Below are positions 32,103 to 40,801 of a stretch of DNA of 64,000 nucleotides, in pieces (the stretch's first letter is position 1; the number at the start of each line of letters is the position of its first letter). The stretch is from Halomonas sp. LR3S48 (GTDB lineage: Bacteria > Pseudomonadota > Gammaproteobacteria > Pseudomonadales > Halomonadaceae), in the NCBI RefSeq assembly GCF_025725665.1, contig NZ_CP107009.1:1612001-1676000 (forward strand), written 5' to 3'. Made by a program: the position numbers and the translations under genes. The notes beneath the pieces were generated by a model, which saw only the letters and a program-made list of their open reading frames with translations, was not told the origin of the DNA and did no database searches.

Positions 32103-33005
32103 TTAACGATAGGCGGCTTCCTTCAAGGCCCGAATCCGGTCGTCCAGCGGCGGGTGGCTGGCGAACAGGCGCTCCATGATCTTGCGCGTCTGGCCGGCGT
32201 TTATGCCGAAGGCGGTCAGGGTTTCCGGCATCTCGTTGGGCATCTCGCTTTCGGCCTTGAGGCGGGCCAGGGCGTTGATCATGGCGCCGGCGCCAGCGAG
32301 CTGGGCGCCGGCGGCATCGGCACGGTACTCGCGGAAGCGCGAGAACCAGGCGACGATGGCCGAGGCGATCAGGCCGAACACGATCTCGGCGACGATCACC
32401 ACGGCGAAGTAGCCCATGAAGCCGAGGCCGCCCTGGCCGTCGCTGCGCGAGCGCAGGAAGTTGTCCACCAGGTGCGCTACGACCCGGGCGAAGAACATCA
32501 CGAAGGTGTTCACCACGCCCTGGATCAGCGCCAGGGTCACCATGTCGCCATTGGCCACGTGGCCGATCTCGTGGGCCAGTACCGCGCGTACCTCCTCGGG
32601 TCGCATTCGATTGAGCAGCCCGGCGGAGACGGCCACCAGGGCGTCGTCCTTGTTCCAGCCGGTGGCGAAGGCGTTGGACTGCTGCGCTGGGAAGATGCCG
32701 ACCTCGGGCATCTTGATCCCGGCCTGCTGCGAGAGCTCGGCTACGGTGTCGAGCAGCCACTTCTCGGTGGCATTGCTCGGCTGCGTGATGACCATCGTGC
32801 CGGTGGAGCGCTTGGCCATCCATTTGGAGATGAACAGCGAGACCATCGAACCGGCCATGCCGAAGATGAAGCAGAAGATCAGCAGGGCGTTGAAGTTCAT
32901 GCCCTGCTCGGTCAGGTAGCCCTCCACGCCGAGCAGGCGCAGCGTGATGCTGGCCACGACGATCACCGCCAGGTTGGTGCCCAGGAAGAGCAGTATTCTC
33001 ATCAT
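32103..33005 (-). CDS. htpX: Membrane zinc metalloprotease HtpX
   Basis: Inner-membrane M48 protease for quality control of membrane proteins, acting with FtsH. It has 300 aa. Two N-terminal membrane helices (about 5-25, 38-60) are followed by the catalytic [11 protein letters not shown] zinc site, two more hydrophobic segments (about 155-215), and the third ligand region [15 protein letters not shown]. Two adjacent ATG codons are possible starts. GGAGA upstream suits the first. Confidence 0.95.
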   Translation of the reverse strand: MMRILLFLGTNLAVIVVASITLRLLGVEGYLTEQGMNFNALLIFCFIFGMAGSMVSLFISKWMAKRSTGTMVITQPSNATEKWLLDTVAELSQQAGIKMPEVGIFPAQQSNAFATGWNKDDALVAVSAGLLNRMRPEEVRAVLAHEIGHVANGDMVTLALIQGVVNTFVMFFARVVAHLVDNFLRSRSDGQGGLGFMGYFAVVIVAEIVFGLIASAIVAWFSRFREYRADAAGAQLAGAGAMINALARLKAESEMPNEMPETLTAFGINAGQTRKIMERLFASHPPLDDRIRALKEAAYR

Positions 33006-33126
33006 CGTCTGGAATCTCCGATCGTAGGGTCGGGTCGCCGATGCGCCCCTGACAAAATCTGCTGAATTAGATACGGCCCGTTGCTGCAGGTTTCAAGTCG
33101 GGCCGAGAATCGAAGCGATACGGCGG

Positions 33127-34359
33127 CTACTGGCGATAGCGCGACAGAAAGCGGGCGAAGCGGTCCAGGGCGTCACCGAGCTGGTCGGCCCAGGGCAGGG
33201 TGACGATGCGCACGTGATCGGGCTCCGGCCAGTTGAAGGCGGTACCCTGCACCAGCAGGATCTTCTCCTGAAGCAGCAGGTCGAGCACAAGCTTCTGGTC
33301 ATCCTGGATGGGGTAGACCTTGGGGTCGAGCCGCGGGAAGGCGTAGAGCGCGCCCTTGGCCTTGGTGCACGACACGCCGGGTATGGCGTTGAGTTTTTCG
33401 AAGGTGATGTCGCGCTGGGCCAGCAGCCGCCCACCGGGCAGGACCAGGTCGTTGATCGACTGGTAGCCGCCCAGTGCCGTCTGGATGGCATGCTGGGCGG
33501 GCACGTTGGCGCACAGGCGCATCGAGGCGAGCATGTTGAGGCCCTGGATGTAATCCTTGGCCCGCTGCATGGCGACGCTGCCGGAAAGGATCATCCAGCC
33601 GGAGCGAAACCCAGCGCAGCGGTAGCTCTTGGACAGCCCGTTCATGGTCACCACCAGTTGATCCTCGTCGGCCAGCGCGCCGGTGGAGACGTGCTCGGCA
33701 TCGTCGTAGAGGATCTTGTCGTAGATCTCGTCTGAGAACACCACGAGATCGTGTTCGCGGGCAATGGCCAGCAGCTCCCGCACCACCTCCGGCGGGTAGA
33801 CCGCGCCGGTGGGGTTGTTGGGGTTGATGATCACGATGGCGCGGGTGTGGCCGGTCACCTTGGCGCGCACGTCGGCGATGTCCGGTGCCCAGTCGGCCTG
33901 CTCGTCGCAGCGGTAGTGCACGGCGTGGCCGCCGGCGAGGTTGGCGGCAGCGGTCCATAGCGGGTAGTCGGGCGCCGGGATCAGCACCTCGTCGCCGTCG
34001 TTGAGCAGCGCCTGCAGCGCCATCACGATCAGCTCGGAGACGCCGTTGCCGATGAAGATGTCCTCGATGCCGACGCCGGGAATATCCTTGCGCTGGCACT
34101 CCTGCATGATCGCCTTGCGTGCCGAGTACAGCCCCTTGGAATCGCAGTAGCCCTGGGCGGTGGGCAGGTTGCGCATCACGTCCTGGAGGATCTCCTCCGG
34201 CGCCTCGAAGCCGAACGGCGCAGGGTTGCCGATATTGAGCTTGAGGATGCGCTGGCCTTCGTCTTCCAGCCGCTTGGCGTGCTCGAGCACGGGGCCGCGG
34301 ATGTCATAGCAGACGTTGTCGAGCTTGTGCGATTTCCTGAATAGGGGGGGCGTGTCCAT
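33127..34359 (-). CDS. alaA: Glutamate-pyruvate aminotransferase AlaA
   Basis: PLP class-I aminotransferase for alanine synthesis from pyruvate and glutamate. It has 410 aa. Motifs: LKLNIGNPAPFGFEAPEE, GNGVSELIVMALQALL, INPNNPTGAVYP, DEIYDKILYD and the PLP lysine in NGLSKSYRCAGFRSGWM. The start at MDTPPLFRKSHKL is by homology; no good ribosome site is visible, and a further in-frame ATG lies 48 bp upstream. Next on the same strand is the YlqF-type GTPase, 66 bp away. Confidence 0.92.
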   Translation of the reverse strand: MDTPPLFRKSHKLDNVCYDIRGPVLEHAKRLEDEGQRILKLNIGNPAPFGFEAPEEILQDVMRNLPTAQGYCDSKGLYSARKAIMQECQRKDIPGVGIEDIFIGNGVSELIVMALQALLNDGDEVLIPAPDYPLWTAAANLAGGHAVHYRCDEQADWAPDIADVRAKVTGHTRAIVIINPNNPTGAVYPPEVVRELLAIAREHDLVVFSDEIYDKILYDDAEHVSTGALADEDQLVVTMNGLSKSYRCAGFRSGWMILSGSVAMQRAKDYIQGLNMLASMRLCANVPAQHAIQTALGGYQSINDLVLPGGRLLAQRDITFEKLNAIPGVSCTKAKGALYAFPRLDPKVYPIQDDQKLVLDLLLQEKILLVQGTAFNWPEPDHVRIVTLPWADQLGDALDRFARFLSRYRQ

Positions 34360-34425
34360 GAGGTGTCCGAGGTTCCAGTGGTGTCCGGTGGTTCCGGTCA
34401 GGCGCATGCTGCCGGAACTCAGTGA

Positions 34426-35406
34426 TTATGCTGAAGTATCGTCATCGTCGCTATCGTTGTTCGCAGCCTCGGCGAGCGCTTCCTCGTCCTCCGCCGGGGC
34501 CGGGATGTCGGCCGGCGTTTCCAGCGTCAGGCGGCCCAGCTTGCCGTCGCGCAGCTCGTGCAGTAGCACTTCGGCGCCGCGGTGCAGGTCGATCTCTCCG
34601 CCGGGGCGCAGGCCGCCGCGGCGGCTGGCGATCTCGGCCAGGATCGCATGGCCGTCGAAACCCGCCAGCGCCAGTAGGTCGACGCGCACCGGGCCGTCGG
34701 CCTCGACCTGTTCCGCTTGGGGATTGGCGGCGTAGGGCGGCAGCTCGGTCAGCTTGTAGCGGGCCTGGAGCGACTCGGGATAGCGTCGGGCCAGCTCGGC
34801 GGCGGTGACTACTGCCACGTCGACGTAATCGATGGCGGTGTCACGAATGGCGCCGGTGGCCGCCAGGCGATAGGCGCTGGCCTGGTTCTCGATCTTCGGC
34901 CACAGCACTCCTGGCGTGTCGATCAGTGCGACGCGACCGGCGATGCGCACCTTCTGCTGGCGCTTGGTCACCGCGGGCTCGTTGCCGGTCTTGGCGATGG
35001 CCTTGCCGGCCAGGCCGTTGATCAGGGTCGACTTGCCCACGTTGGGAATGCCCATGACCATCACCCGCACGTCGCGGTCGGCGCGCACCTGCCCGGCCAG
35101 CTCGTGGCATAGCTTGGGGATGCGCTTGAGTTCACGGACGTTGGTGGTGGTCACGGCCAGTGCCCGGGTGTCGGGCAGCGAGTCGAAGTGTGCCACCCAC
35201 TCGCGGGTACGCTCCGGGTCGGCCAGGTCGGCCCGCGAGAGGATCTTGAGTACCGGCTTGTGGCGCGTCAGCCCGGCGAGCATGGGGTTGGCGCTGGAGT
35301 AGGGTAGGCGAGCGTCGAGTACTTCGATCGCCACGTCGATCTCCGGCAGCGCCTCCTGGATCTGACGGCGCGCCTTGTTCATGTGTCCCGGATACCAGCC
35401 GAGCAT
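34426..35406 (-). CDS. ylqF: YlqF/RbgA-family ribosome-assembly GTPase
   Basis: Circularly permuted GTPase of 326 aa. It begins WYPGHMNKARRQIQEALPEIDVAIEVLDAR in the classical style. The G4 position reads LSRADL in place of the usual NKxD. G1 GIPNVGKSTLING and G3 DTPGVLWPK follow, then a C-terminal RNA-binding helical domain and an acidic tail. In Bacillus RbgA acts late in 50S assembly; the proteobacterial role is inferred. The start MLGWYPGH is preceded by AGGAG. Confidence 0.88.
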   Translation of the reverse strand: MLGWYPGHMNKARRQIQEALPEIDVAIEVLDARLPYSSANPMLAGLTRHKPVLKILSRADLADPERTREWVAHFDSLPDTRALAVTTTNVRELKRIPKLCHELAGQVRADRDVRVMVMGIPNVGKSTLINGLAGKAIAKTGNEPAVTKRQQKVRIAGRVALIDTPGVLWPKIENQASAYRLAATGAIRDTAIDYVDVAVVTAAELARRYPESLQARYKLTELPPYAANPQAEQVEADGPVRVDLLALAGFDGHAILAEIASRRGGLRPGGEIDLHRGAEVLLHELRDGKLGRLTLETPADIPAPAEDEEALAEAANNDSDDDDTSA

Positions 35407-35426
35407 GTGCCACTCCTGCAAACGTA

Positions 35427-35460
35427 CGAGGCCGCCCATCATAGCAGAAGGGCGGCCTCG
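35427..35460 (-). terminator. Terminator downstream of msrB
   Basis: Perfect 11-bp stem (CGAGGCCGCCC / GGGCGGCCTCG) with a 12-nt loop, between the msrB stop and the YlqF-type GTPase. The T-tract is short on either strand. Confidence 0.65.
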
Positions 35461-35477
35461 CCAGGGCAGCGGGCGGG

Positions 35478-35879
35478 CTATTCGCCGGGGTGAAAGGCGA
35501 TGGCCACCGAGTTGATGCAGTAGCGCAGCCCGGTGGTTTCAGGCGGGCCATCGGGAAAGACATGCCCCAGATGAGCATCGCAGTGGGCGCATACGACTTC
35601 GGTGCGACGCATGCCATGGGAATCATCGTGGCGCTCTTCGACGCATGCCTGGCCGAGCGGGCGGTCGAAACTGGGCCAGCCACAGTGAGCTTCGAACTTG
35701 TGCTCGTTCTCGAATAGCGGCGCGTTGCAGCAGACACAGTGGTAGATACCGTGCTCGCCGGTGACCTGATAATCGCCACTGAAGGGGCGCTCGGTACCCT
35801 GTTGACGAGTCACCCGGTATTGCTCCGGCGTGAGCTGGGCTTGCCATTCGGCATCGCTCTTCTCGATCTTCTTGCGCAT
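35478..35879 (-). CDS. msrB: Peptide-methionine (R)-S-oxide reductase MsrB
   Basis: Repairs methionine-R-sulfoxide in proteins. It has 133 aa. Two zinc-binding CxxC pairs are present (CVCC near 48-51, CAHC near 97-100), plus [13 protein letters not shown] and the active-site Cys in [12 protein letters not shown]. It is stand-alone without msrA, cytosolic (no signal peptide), and transcribed on the minus strand away from the tRNA array. Confidence 0.95.
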   Translation of the reverse strand: MRKKIEKSDAEWQAQLTPEQYRVTRQQGTERPFSGDYQVTGEHGIYHCVCCNAPLFENEHKFEAHCGWPSFDRPLGQACVEERHDDSHGMRRTEVVCAHCDAHLGHVFPDGPPETTGLRYCINSVAIAFHPGE

Positions 35880-35964
35880 GGCCTCTCTCCTGCTGGTGCG
35901 ACGTCTTCATCAGACACCCATAGCTTGGCTGCTTTCCACTGCTTCGGCCAACCCAGGCCGACAG

Positions 35965-35993
35965 TTGACAGCTTCCGGGGGCTTGAGTAAGAT
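35965..35993 (+). promoter_or_regulatory. Promoter of the tRNA-Glu/Gly array
   Basis: Perfect -35 TTGACA (35965-35970), 17-bp spacer, -10 TAAGAT (35988-35993), then a GC-rich TCGCGCC discriminator typical of stringently controlled stable-RNA promoters. The first tRNA starts 38 bp further on. Confidence 0.8.
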
Positions 35994-36031
35994 TCGCGCC
36001 ACCTCGTTGAGGCAGAGAGCGAGACGGCTGC

Positions 36032-36107
36032 GTCCCATTCGTCTAGTGGTCCAGGACACCGCCCTTTCACGGCGGGAACAGGGGTTCGAACCCCCTATGG
36101 GACGCCA
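36032..36107 (+). tRNA. tRNA-Glu (UUC), copy 1
   Basis: 76 nt with encoded CCA. Acceptor GTCCCAT / ATGGGAC, anticodon loop CTTTCAC (UUC), T-loop TTCGAAC. First of three Glu copies alternating with tRNA-Gly. Confidence 0.97.
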
Positions 36108-36165
36108 CTCGTTTCATCGCTGGTTCAGCAGGTGCCGGAGTACGGGACTGAAGTGCGGTATGAGT

Positions 36166-36240
36166 GCGGGAATAGCTCAGTGGTAGAGCATCGCCTTGCC
36201 AAGGCGAGGGTCGGGAGTTCGAATCTCCTTTCCCGCTCCA
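36166..36240 (+). tRNA. tRNA-Gly (GCC), copy 1
   Basis: 75 nt with encoded CCA. Acceptor GCGGGAA / TTCCCGC, anticodon loop TTGCCAA (GCC). Identical to the other two Gly copies in the array. Confidence 0.97.
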
Positions 36241-36257
36241 GCTTCAGCGCCAGTTGC

Positions 36258-36333
36258 GTCCCATTCGTCTAGTGGTCCAGGACACCGCCCTTTCACGGCG
36301 GGAACAGGGGTTCGAACCCCCTATGGGACGCCA
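36258..36333 (+). tRNA. tRNA-Glu (UUC), copy 2
   Basis: 76 nt, identical to copy 1, with encoded CCA. It starts only 17 bp after the first tRNA-Gly, so processing from a common precursor is expected. Confidence 0.97.
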
Positions 36334-36373
36334 TCTTCCGGTTGCATCGCTGATTGCATAGACTTGCGTGTGT

Positions 36374-36448
36374 GCGGGAATAGCTCAGTGGTAGAGCATC
36401 GCCTTGCCAAGGCGAGGGTCGGGAGTTCGAATCTCCTTTCCCGCTCCA
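36374..36448 (+). tRNA. tRNA-Gly (GCC), copy 2
   Basis: 75 nt, anticodon GCC, encoded CCA; identical to copy 1. It lies 40 bp after the second tRNA-Glu. Confidence 0.97.
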
Positions 36449-36491
36449 TCATGTCCAGAGATTTGGAGTGAGCGCACTGTCTGGCTGCTGC

Positions 36492-36567
36492 GTCCCATTC
36501 GTCTAGTGGCCTAGGACACCGCCCTTTCACGGCGGGAACAGGGGTTCGAACCCCCTATGGGACGCCA
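36492..36567 (+). tRNA. tRNA-Glu (UUC), copy 3
   Basis: 76 nt, encoded CCA. It differs from copies 1 and 2 at two D-loop positions (GTGGCCTAGG instead of GTGGTCCAGG); all stems and the anticodon are intact. Confidence 0.97.
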
Positions 36568-36612
36568 CCTTTCGGTTATACTGCATGGGCAGGCACAACC
36601 GATACCGATCAA

Positions 36613-36687
36613 GCGGGAATAGCTCAGTGGTAGAGCATCGCCTTGCCAAGGCGAGGGTCGGGAGTTCGAATCTCCTTTCCCGCTCCA
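36613..36687 (+). tRNA. tRNA-Gly (GCC), copy 3
   Basis: 75 nt, anticodon GCC, encoded CCA; last intact tRNA of the array. It is followed directly by GTTTTCTT and two tandem units that repeat its 3' end. Confidence 0.97.
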
Positions 36688-36849
36688 GTTTTCTTCTCAA
36701 ACTTCAAGATGCCAAGGCTCGGGCCGGGAGCCGGGGCGCCGGACCGTCGAATCTCCTTTCCCGCTCCAGTTTTCTTTTCACCGACCAAGATGCCAAGGCT
36801 CGGGCCGGAAGCCGGGGCGCCGGACCGTCGAATCTCCTTTCCCGCTCCA
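36688..36849 (+). repeat. Two tandem 81-bp units ending in the tRNA-Gly 3' end
   Basis: Units 36688-36768 and 36769-36849 are almost identical (a variable patch in the first 20 bp and one further base). Each begins GTTTTCTT, contains TGCCAAGGC from the tRNA-Gly anticodon arm, then a GC-rich segment absent from the tRNA. Each ends with the exact last 22 nt of tRNA-Gly (T-arm half, acceptor strand and CCA). They lack a 5' half and cannot fold as tRNA. The GTTTTCT after each CCA recurs a third time at 36850. They look like degenerate tRNA copies or multiplied att-like 3' ends. Confidence 0.85.
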
Positions 36850-36984
36850 GTTTTCTCCCCCCATAGAATTCGATTACCTTGCCCACGGGCGAGGCATGCT
36901 GCGTTTTTCCCGGGCCAGGCTTGAAAAATCCCTTCGCGCCCTAATGTTCTGAACTCGTTTTCCATCCCAACGCAAGGATGTCCC

Positions 36985-37947
36985 ATGGCCGAACCGGCGC
37001 TGTCGATCCGTGGCCTGACCAAGGTTTACGGCAACGGCTTTCACGCCCTGAAGGGCATCGACCTCGATGTGGCGCAGGGCGACTTCTTCGCCTTGCTGGG
37101 CCCCAACGGTGCCGGCAAGTCCACTACCCTGGGGGTGGTGTGCTCGCTGGTGCAGAAGACAGCCGGACAGGTCTCGATCTTCGGTATCGACATCGACCGT
37201 GACTTCGCGCACGCCAAGTATCACCTGGGCGTGGTGCCCCAGGAATTCAACTTCAACCAGTTCGAGAAGGTGCTCGACATCGTGCTGGCCCAGGCCGGCT
37301 ACTACGGCATGCCGCGCCGCGAGGCGTTGCCCCGCGCCGAAAGCCTGCTCAAGGATCTCGGCCTGTGGGACAAGCGCAACGGTAGCGCGCGCATGCTCTC
37401 CGGCGGCATGAAGCGTCGCCTGATGATCGCCCGTGCGCTGATGCATCGGCCCAAGCTATTGATTCTCGACGAACCCACTGCCGGCGTCGACATCGAACTA
37501 CGTCGCAGCATGTGGGAGTACATGCGCCGCATCAACCGCGAGGAGGGCACCACCATCATCCTCACGACCCACTATCTCGAGGAGGCCGAAAGCCTCTGTC
37601 GCAACGTGGCGATCATCAACCACGGCGAGATCGTGCGGAACACCAGCGTGCGCGGCCTGCTGGCCGAACTCGACACCGAGACCTTCCTGTTCGACCTGGC
37701 CCGTCCGATAACCCAGGCTCCTCACGTCGAGGGGTTCGAGGTGCACAAGGTGGAAGGGGCCCAGCTCGCCGTGGTGGTGCATCGCGGCCAGCGTTTGAAC
37801 GATGTATTCAGCGCCCTGGGTGAGCAGGGCATCGAGGTGGTCTCGATGCGTAACCGCGCCAACCGGTTGGAGGAGATGTTCGTGTCGATGGTGGAGCAGG
37901 GCAACGACGAGCGTCGCGCGGCCGAACAGGCGGAGGTGGGCAAATGA
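36985..37947 (+). CDS. ABC transporter ATP-binding protein (YadG-like)
   Basis: ATPase subunit of 320 aa for a two-gene ABC-2 type exporter. Walker A GPNGAGKSTT, Q-loop VVPQEFNF, signature LSGGMKRRL, Walker B LLILDEPTAGVD and H-loop TTHYLEEAE are intact. A C-terminal extension of about 90 residues is typical of exporters of this class. It resembles E. coli YadG; the substrate is unknown. The stop overlaps the permease start (ATGA). Confidence 0.93.
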   Translation: MAEPALSIRGLTKVYGNGFHALKGIDLDVAQGDFFALLGPNGAGKSTTLGVVCSLVQKTAGQVSIFGIDIDRDFAHAKYHLGVVPQEFNFNQFEKVLDIVLAQAGYYGMPRREALPRAESLLKDLGLWDKRNGSARMLSGGMKRRLMIARALMHRPKLLILDEPTAGVDIELRRSMWEYMRRINREEGTTIILTTHYLEEAESLCRNVAIINHGEIVRNTSVRGLLAELDTETFLFDLARPITQAPHVEGFEVHKVEGAQLAVVVHRGQRLNDVFSALGEQGIEVVSMRNRANRLEEMFVSMVEQGNDERRAAEQAEVGK

Positions 37948-38717
37948 GCGCCGGCCAGATAGCCATTGCCCTCTGGACCCTGGTATTCAAGGAGGTCAAG
38001 CGCTTCACGCGGATCTGGCCGCAGACCCTGCTGCCGCCCTCGATCACCATGGCCATGTACTTCATCATCTTTGGCAGCCTGATCGGCTCGCGCATCGGCG
38101 AGATGGACGGCTTCAGCTACATGGACTTCATCGTTCCCGGGCTGATCATGATGGCGGTGATCACCAACAGCTATTCCAACGTGGCCTCGAGCTTTTTCTC
38201 CAACAAGTTCCAGCGCAGCGTGGAGGAGATGATGGTCTCGCCCATGCCCAACTGGGTAATCCTTGCCGGCTTCGTGCTCGGTGGGATGGCGCGCGGGTTG
38301 GGTGTGGGCCTGATCGTGACCCTGGTGTCGTTGTTCTTCACCCGCATCAGCGTGGCGCACCCGCTGCTGACCATTGGCGTGGTGGTGCTCACCGCGGCGC
38401 TGTTCTCCATCGGTGGTTTCATCAACGCGCTGCTGGCCAACAAGTTCGATGACGTTTCCATCGTGCCGACCTTCGTGCTCACGCCGCTGACCTACCTGGG
38501 CGGGGTGTTCTACTCGATCTCGCTGCTGCCGACCTTCTGGCAGAACGCCTCGCTGCTCAACCCGATCCTCTATATGGTCAACGTGTTTCGCCACGGTTTC
38601 CTCGGTGTCTCCGACATCCCGGTGGGTTGGGCGCTGGCCGCCATCGTCGCTTTCATCGTCGTGCTCTTCACTGTCGCGCTGTGGATGCTGGAGCAGGGCA
38701 AGGGTATTAGAAGCTAA
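37944..38717 (+). CDS. ABC-2 type permease (YadH-like)
   Basis: Membrane subunit of 257 aa with six predicted helices and the ABC-2 signature region (VPTFVLTPLTYLGGVFYSISLLP). It overlaps the ATPase gene by 4 bp and is followed after 3 bp by queF, so the three genes are one transcription unit. The partner resembles E. coli YadGH, of unknown substrate. Confidence 0.93.
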   Translation: MSAGQIAIALWTLVFKEVKRFTRIWPQTLLPPSITMAMYFIIFGSLIGSRIGEMDGFSYMDFIVPGLIMMAVITNSYSNVASSFFSNKFQRSVEEMMVSPMPNWVILAGFVLGGMARGLGVGLIVTLVSLFFTRISVAHPLLTIGVVVLTAALFSIGGFINALLANKFDDVSIVPTFVLTPLTYLGGVFYSISLLPTFWQNASLLNPILYMVNVFRHGFLGVSDIPVGWALAAIVAFIVVLFTVALWMLEQGKGIRS

Positions 38718-38720
38718 ATC

Positions 38721-39557
38721 ATGAATCACGATCGTCCTGAAACGCTTGAACATGCCCCCTTGGGGCGCGAGTCCGCCTACCCGGAACACTACGATGCCGG
38801 GCTGCTCTATCCCATTCCCCGCGCCGCCAATCGCGCGCCGCTGGGTATCGAGGAGGGCAGGCTACCCTTCGTCGGCGAGGATGAGTGGCACGCCTTCGAG
38901 GTGAGCTGGCTCAACGGCCGCGGCAAACCGCTGGTGGCCGTGGCGCGCTTCCGCTTGCCGGCCGAGTCGCCCAACCTGATCGAGTCGAAGTCGTGGAAGC
39001 TCTATCTCAACAGCTTCAACCAGACCCGCTTCGACAGCCGCGAGCTGGTGATCGAGACGCTCGAGCGCGACCTGGCGCAGGCCGCCGGGGCGCCGGTCAC
39101 GGTGGAGCTGCTCGACGTCGACGACGATGCTCTCGCCGTCAGTCGTCTGCACGGTGAATGCCTTGACGAACTCGACATCGAGGTCGACGACTACACGCCC
39201 AGCGCCGAGCACTTGCGGGTGGGCGAGGAGATCGTCGAGGAGACGCTCTACTCGCACCTGCTCAAGTCCAACTGCCCGGTCACCGGCCAGCCCGACTGGG
39301 GCAGCGTGCTGATCCGCTATCGCGGTCCCAGGCTCGACCGCGAGGGGTTGCTGCGCTACCTGATCGGCTATCGCCAGCATCAGGATTTTCACGAGCACTG
39401 CGTGGAGCATATCTTCATGGACCTGATGGCCAAGGCGAAGCCCGAGCGGCTGCTGGTGCTGGCGCGCTACGTGCGCCGCGGCGGGCTCGACATCAGCCCC
39501 TGGCGTGCCACGCCGGGCGAGCGCCCACCCGAACCCCTGCGCCTGGCAAGGCAATAG
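38721..39557 (+). CDS. queF: NADPH-dependent 7-cyano-7-deazaguanine reductase
   Basis: Reduces preQ0 to preQ1 in queuosine synthesis. It has 278 aa, the long bimodular form of gammaproteobacteria. Catalytic Cys is in LLKSNCPVTGQPDWGS, and the QueF motif ESKSWKLYLNSFNQTRFDSRE is split around the preQ0 pocket. HEHCVEHIFMDL lies in the C-terminal module. It starts 3 bp after the permease stop, which suggests coupling to the exporter although no functional link is known. Confidence 0.96.
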   Translation: MNHDRPETLEHAPLGRESAYPEHYDAGLLYPIPRAANRAPLGIEEGRLPFVGEDEWHAFEVSWLNGRGKPLVAVARFRLPAESPNLIESKSWKLYLNSFNQTRFDSRELVIETLERDLAQAAGAPVTVELLDVDDDALAVSRLHGECLDELDIEVDDYTPSAEHLRVGEEIVEETLYSHLLKSNCPVTGQPDWGSVLIRYRGPRLDREGLLRYLIGYRQHQDFHEHCVEHIFMDLMAKAKPERLLVLARYVRRGGLDISPWRATPGERPPEPLRLARQ

Positions 39558-39627
39558 GCGCGACACGACAGGTATAGGGACAGCTGGTAAAGTTCGGTCA
39601 ACTATTCTCGATGACCTGGGAGACCGT

Positions 39628-40188
39628 ATGGACGCACTCACTCTGTTGCACGAGCGCAGTTCGATGGGCAAGTTGATGGGCCCAGCACCGAGCCCTGAGC
39701 AGATGGAAGCGATCTATCGCGCCGCCCTGCGGGCACCGGACCATAAGGAGCTGCGCCCGTGGCGCTTCATCGAGTTCTCCGGTGAGGGGCTCGAGCGGCT
39801 GGGTGAACTCTTCGCCGAGGCGGAGTATCGCGAGGACCCCAGCATCGAGGACGCCGCCCTGGATGCCGCGCGCAAGAAGCCGCTGCGCGCCCCCATGGTC
39901 ATCGCCGTTATCGCCAAGGTCACGCCCGATGTGGAGAAGGTGCCGAAGATCGAGCAGGTGATCTCCGCCGGCTGCGCCGGCCATGGCATCCTGCTGGCTG
40001 CCCACGCTCTTGGGCTCGGTGCCATGTGGCGCAGCGGCAAGTACGCCTTCGATCCCACCGTGCGCAAGGGGCTCGGCCTGGAGGAGGAGGACGAACTGAT
40101 CGCCTTCCTCTACCTCGGCCAGCTCGGTGGGCGCCACAAGCCCATCGCCGAGCATCGTATCAGTGACTTCGTCGAGCGCTGGACCTGA
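39628..40188 (+). CDS. Nitroreductase-family flavoprotein (YdjA-like)
   Basis: Small FMN-dependent NAD(P)H oxidoreductase of 186 aa: LLHERSSMGKLMGPAPSPEQMEAIYRAALRAPDHKELRPW, then AGCAGHGILLAAHALGLGAMWRSG. It resembles E. coli YdjA, one of the smallest nitroreductases; the natural substrate is unknown. GGGAG lies upstream of the chosen ATG. The next gene starts 4 bp after its stop. Confidence 0.88.
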   Translation: MDALTLLHERSSMGKLMGPAPSPEQMEAIYRAALRAPDHKELRPWRFIEFSGEGLERLGELFAEAEYREDPSIEDAALDAARKKPLRAPMVIAVIAKVTPDVEKVPKIEQVISAGCAGHGILLAAHALGLGAMWRSGKYAFDPTVRKGLGLEEEDELIAFLYLGQLGGRHKPIAEHRISDFVERWT

Positions 40189-40192
40189 CATC

Positions 40193-40696
40193 ATGCGAGA
40201 AGTCGGCGTACCCCACCCGCGCCTGCCGCTGCCCGCGCTCGGTGAACGGGACGATCCGCAGGCCTTTCTCGCCTGGCTGAGTGACGCCATCCCCATGGTG
40301 AGGCATCTGGGCATTCGCGAGATGCGCTGGGAGGGAGAGCGCCTGGTGTGGGATCTCTCGCTCGTGCCCAACCTCAACGACAAGGGCACCGGCTTCGGTG
40401 GCGGTCTCACCGCCCAGACCACCCTGCTGGGCTGGTGCTGGACCACCCTGTGGCTGCGCCAGCGCGGCCATGCCCGCGACGTCGTCGTGGCCGAAGCCAA
40501 CCAGCGCTTCCTGGCGCCCGTTACCGGCGACTATCGGCTCATCTGCGCCCCCGACAGCGAGCAGGGCCCAGACACGCTTTCCGAGCGCCTGGCAAGCCGT
40601 GGACGTGGTCGCATCACTCTCACGCAGCAGCTCTGGTGTGGCGATACCCTGTGCCTGGAAGCCCGCGGCGACTACGCCGTGCTGCCCGCCGCCTGA
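40193..40696 (+). CDS. YiiD C-terminal-domain thioesterase-like protein
   Basis: A 167-aa hot-dog-fold protein. FLAWLSDAIPMVRHLGIREMRWEGERLVWDLSLVPNLNDKGTGFGGG and the following helix TAQTTLLGWCWTTLWLR match the putative thioesterase domain found at the C-terminus of E. coli YiiD. The substrate is not known. The ATG lies 4 bp after the nitroreductase stop, so translation is probably coupled; no strong ribosome site is visible. Confidence 0.82.
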   Translation: MREVGVPHPRLPLPALGERDDPQAFLAWLSDAIPMVRHLGIREMRWEGERLVWDLSLVPNLNDKGTGFGGGLTAQTTLLGWCWTTLWLRQRGHARDVVVAEANQRFLAPVTGDYRLICAPDSEQGPDTLSERLASRGRGRITLTQQLWCGDTLCLEARGDYAVLPAA

Positions 40697-40719
40697 CGGC
40701 GCGCGAGCCGAAAACCGGC

Positions 40720-40748
40720 TTGCAAACGCGCACTTAAGCCGTTAGACT
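40720..40748 (+). promoter_or_regulatory. Promoter of tRNA-Ser
   Basis: -35 TTGCAA (40720-40725), 17-bp spacer, -10 TAGACT (40743-40748), followed by TTGCGCC. It lies 53 bp before the tRNA. Confidence 0.6.
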
Positions 40749-40801
40749 TTGCGCCGTTCTGACGCACTCGGGCGCTGCCCCAGGCGATGGAACCACAATG
40801 T

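Noticed and set aside
36032-36849. CRISPR-like alternation of repeats and spacers
   Set aside because: The repeats are tRNA-Glu and tRNA-Gly genes and their fragments, with full cloverleaf structure; no cas genes are present.
36032-36985. Genomic island inserted at the tRNA array
   Set aside because: No integrase, transposase or composition change is seen next to the tRNA genes; the ABC exporter and queF downstream look native.
36585-37022. Open frames on both strands with repeated peptides (for example FDGPAPRLPARALAS)
   Set aside because: The repetition comes from the tandem tRNA-Gly-derived units and the tRNA genes themselves; these are not proteins.
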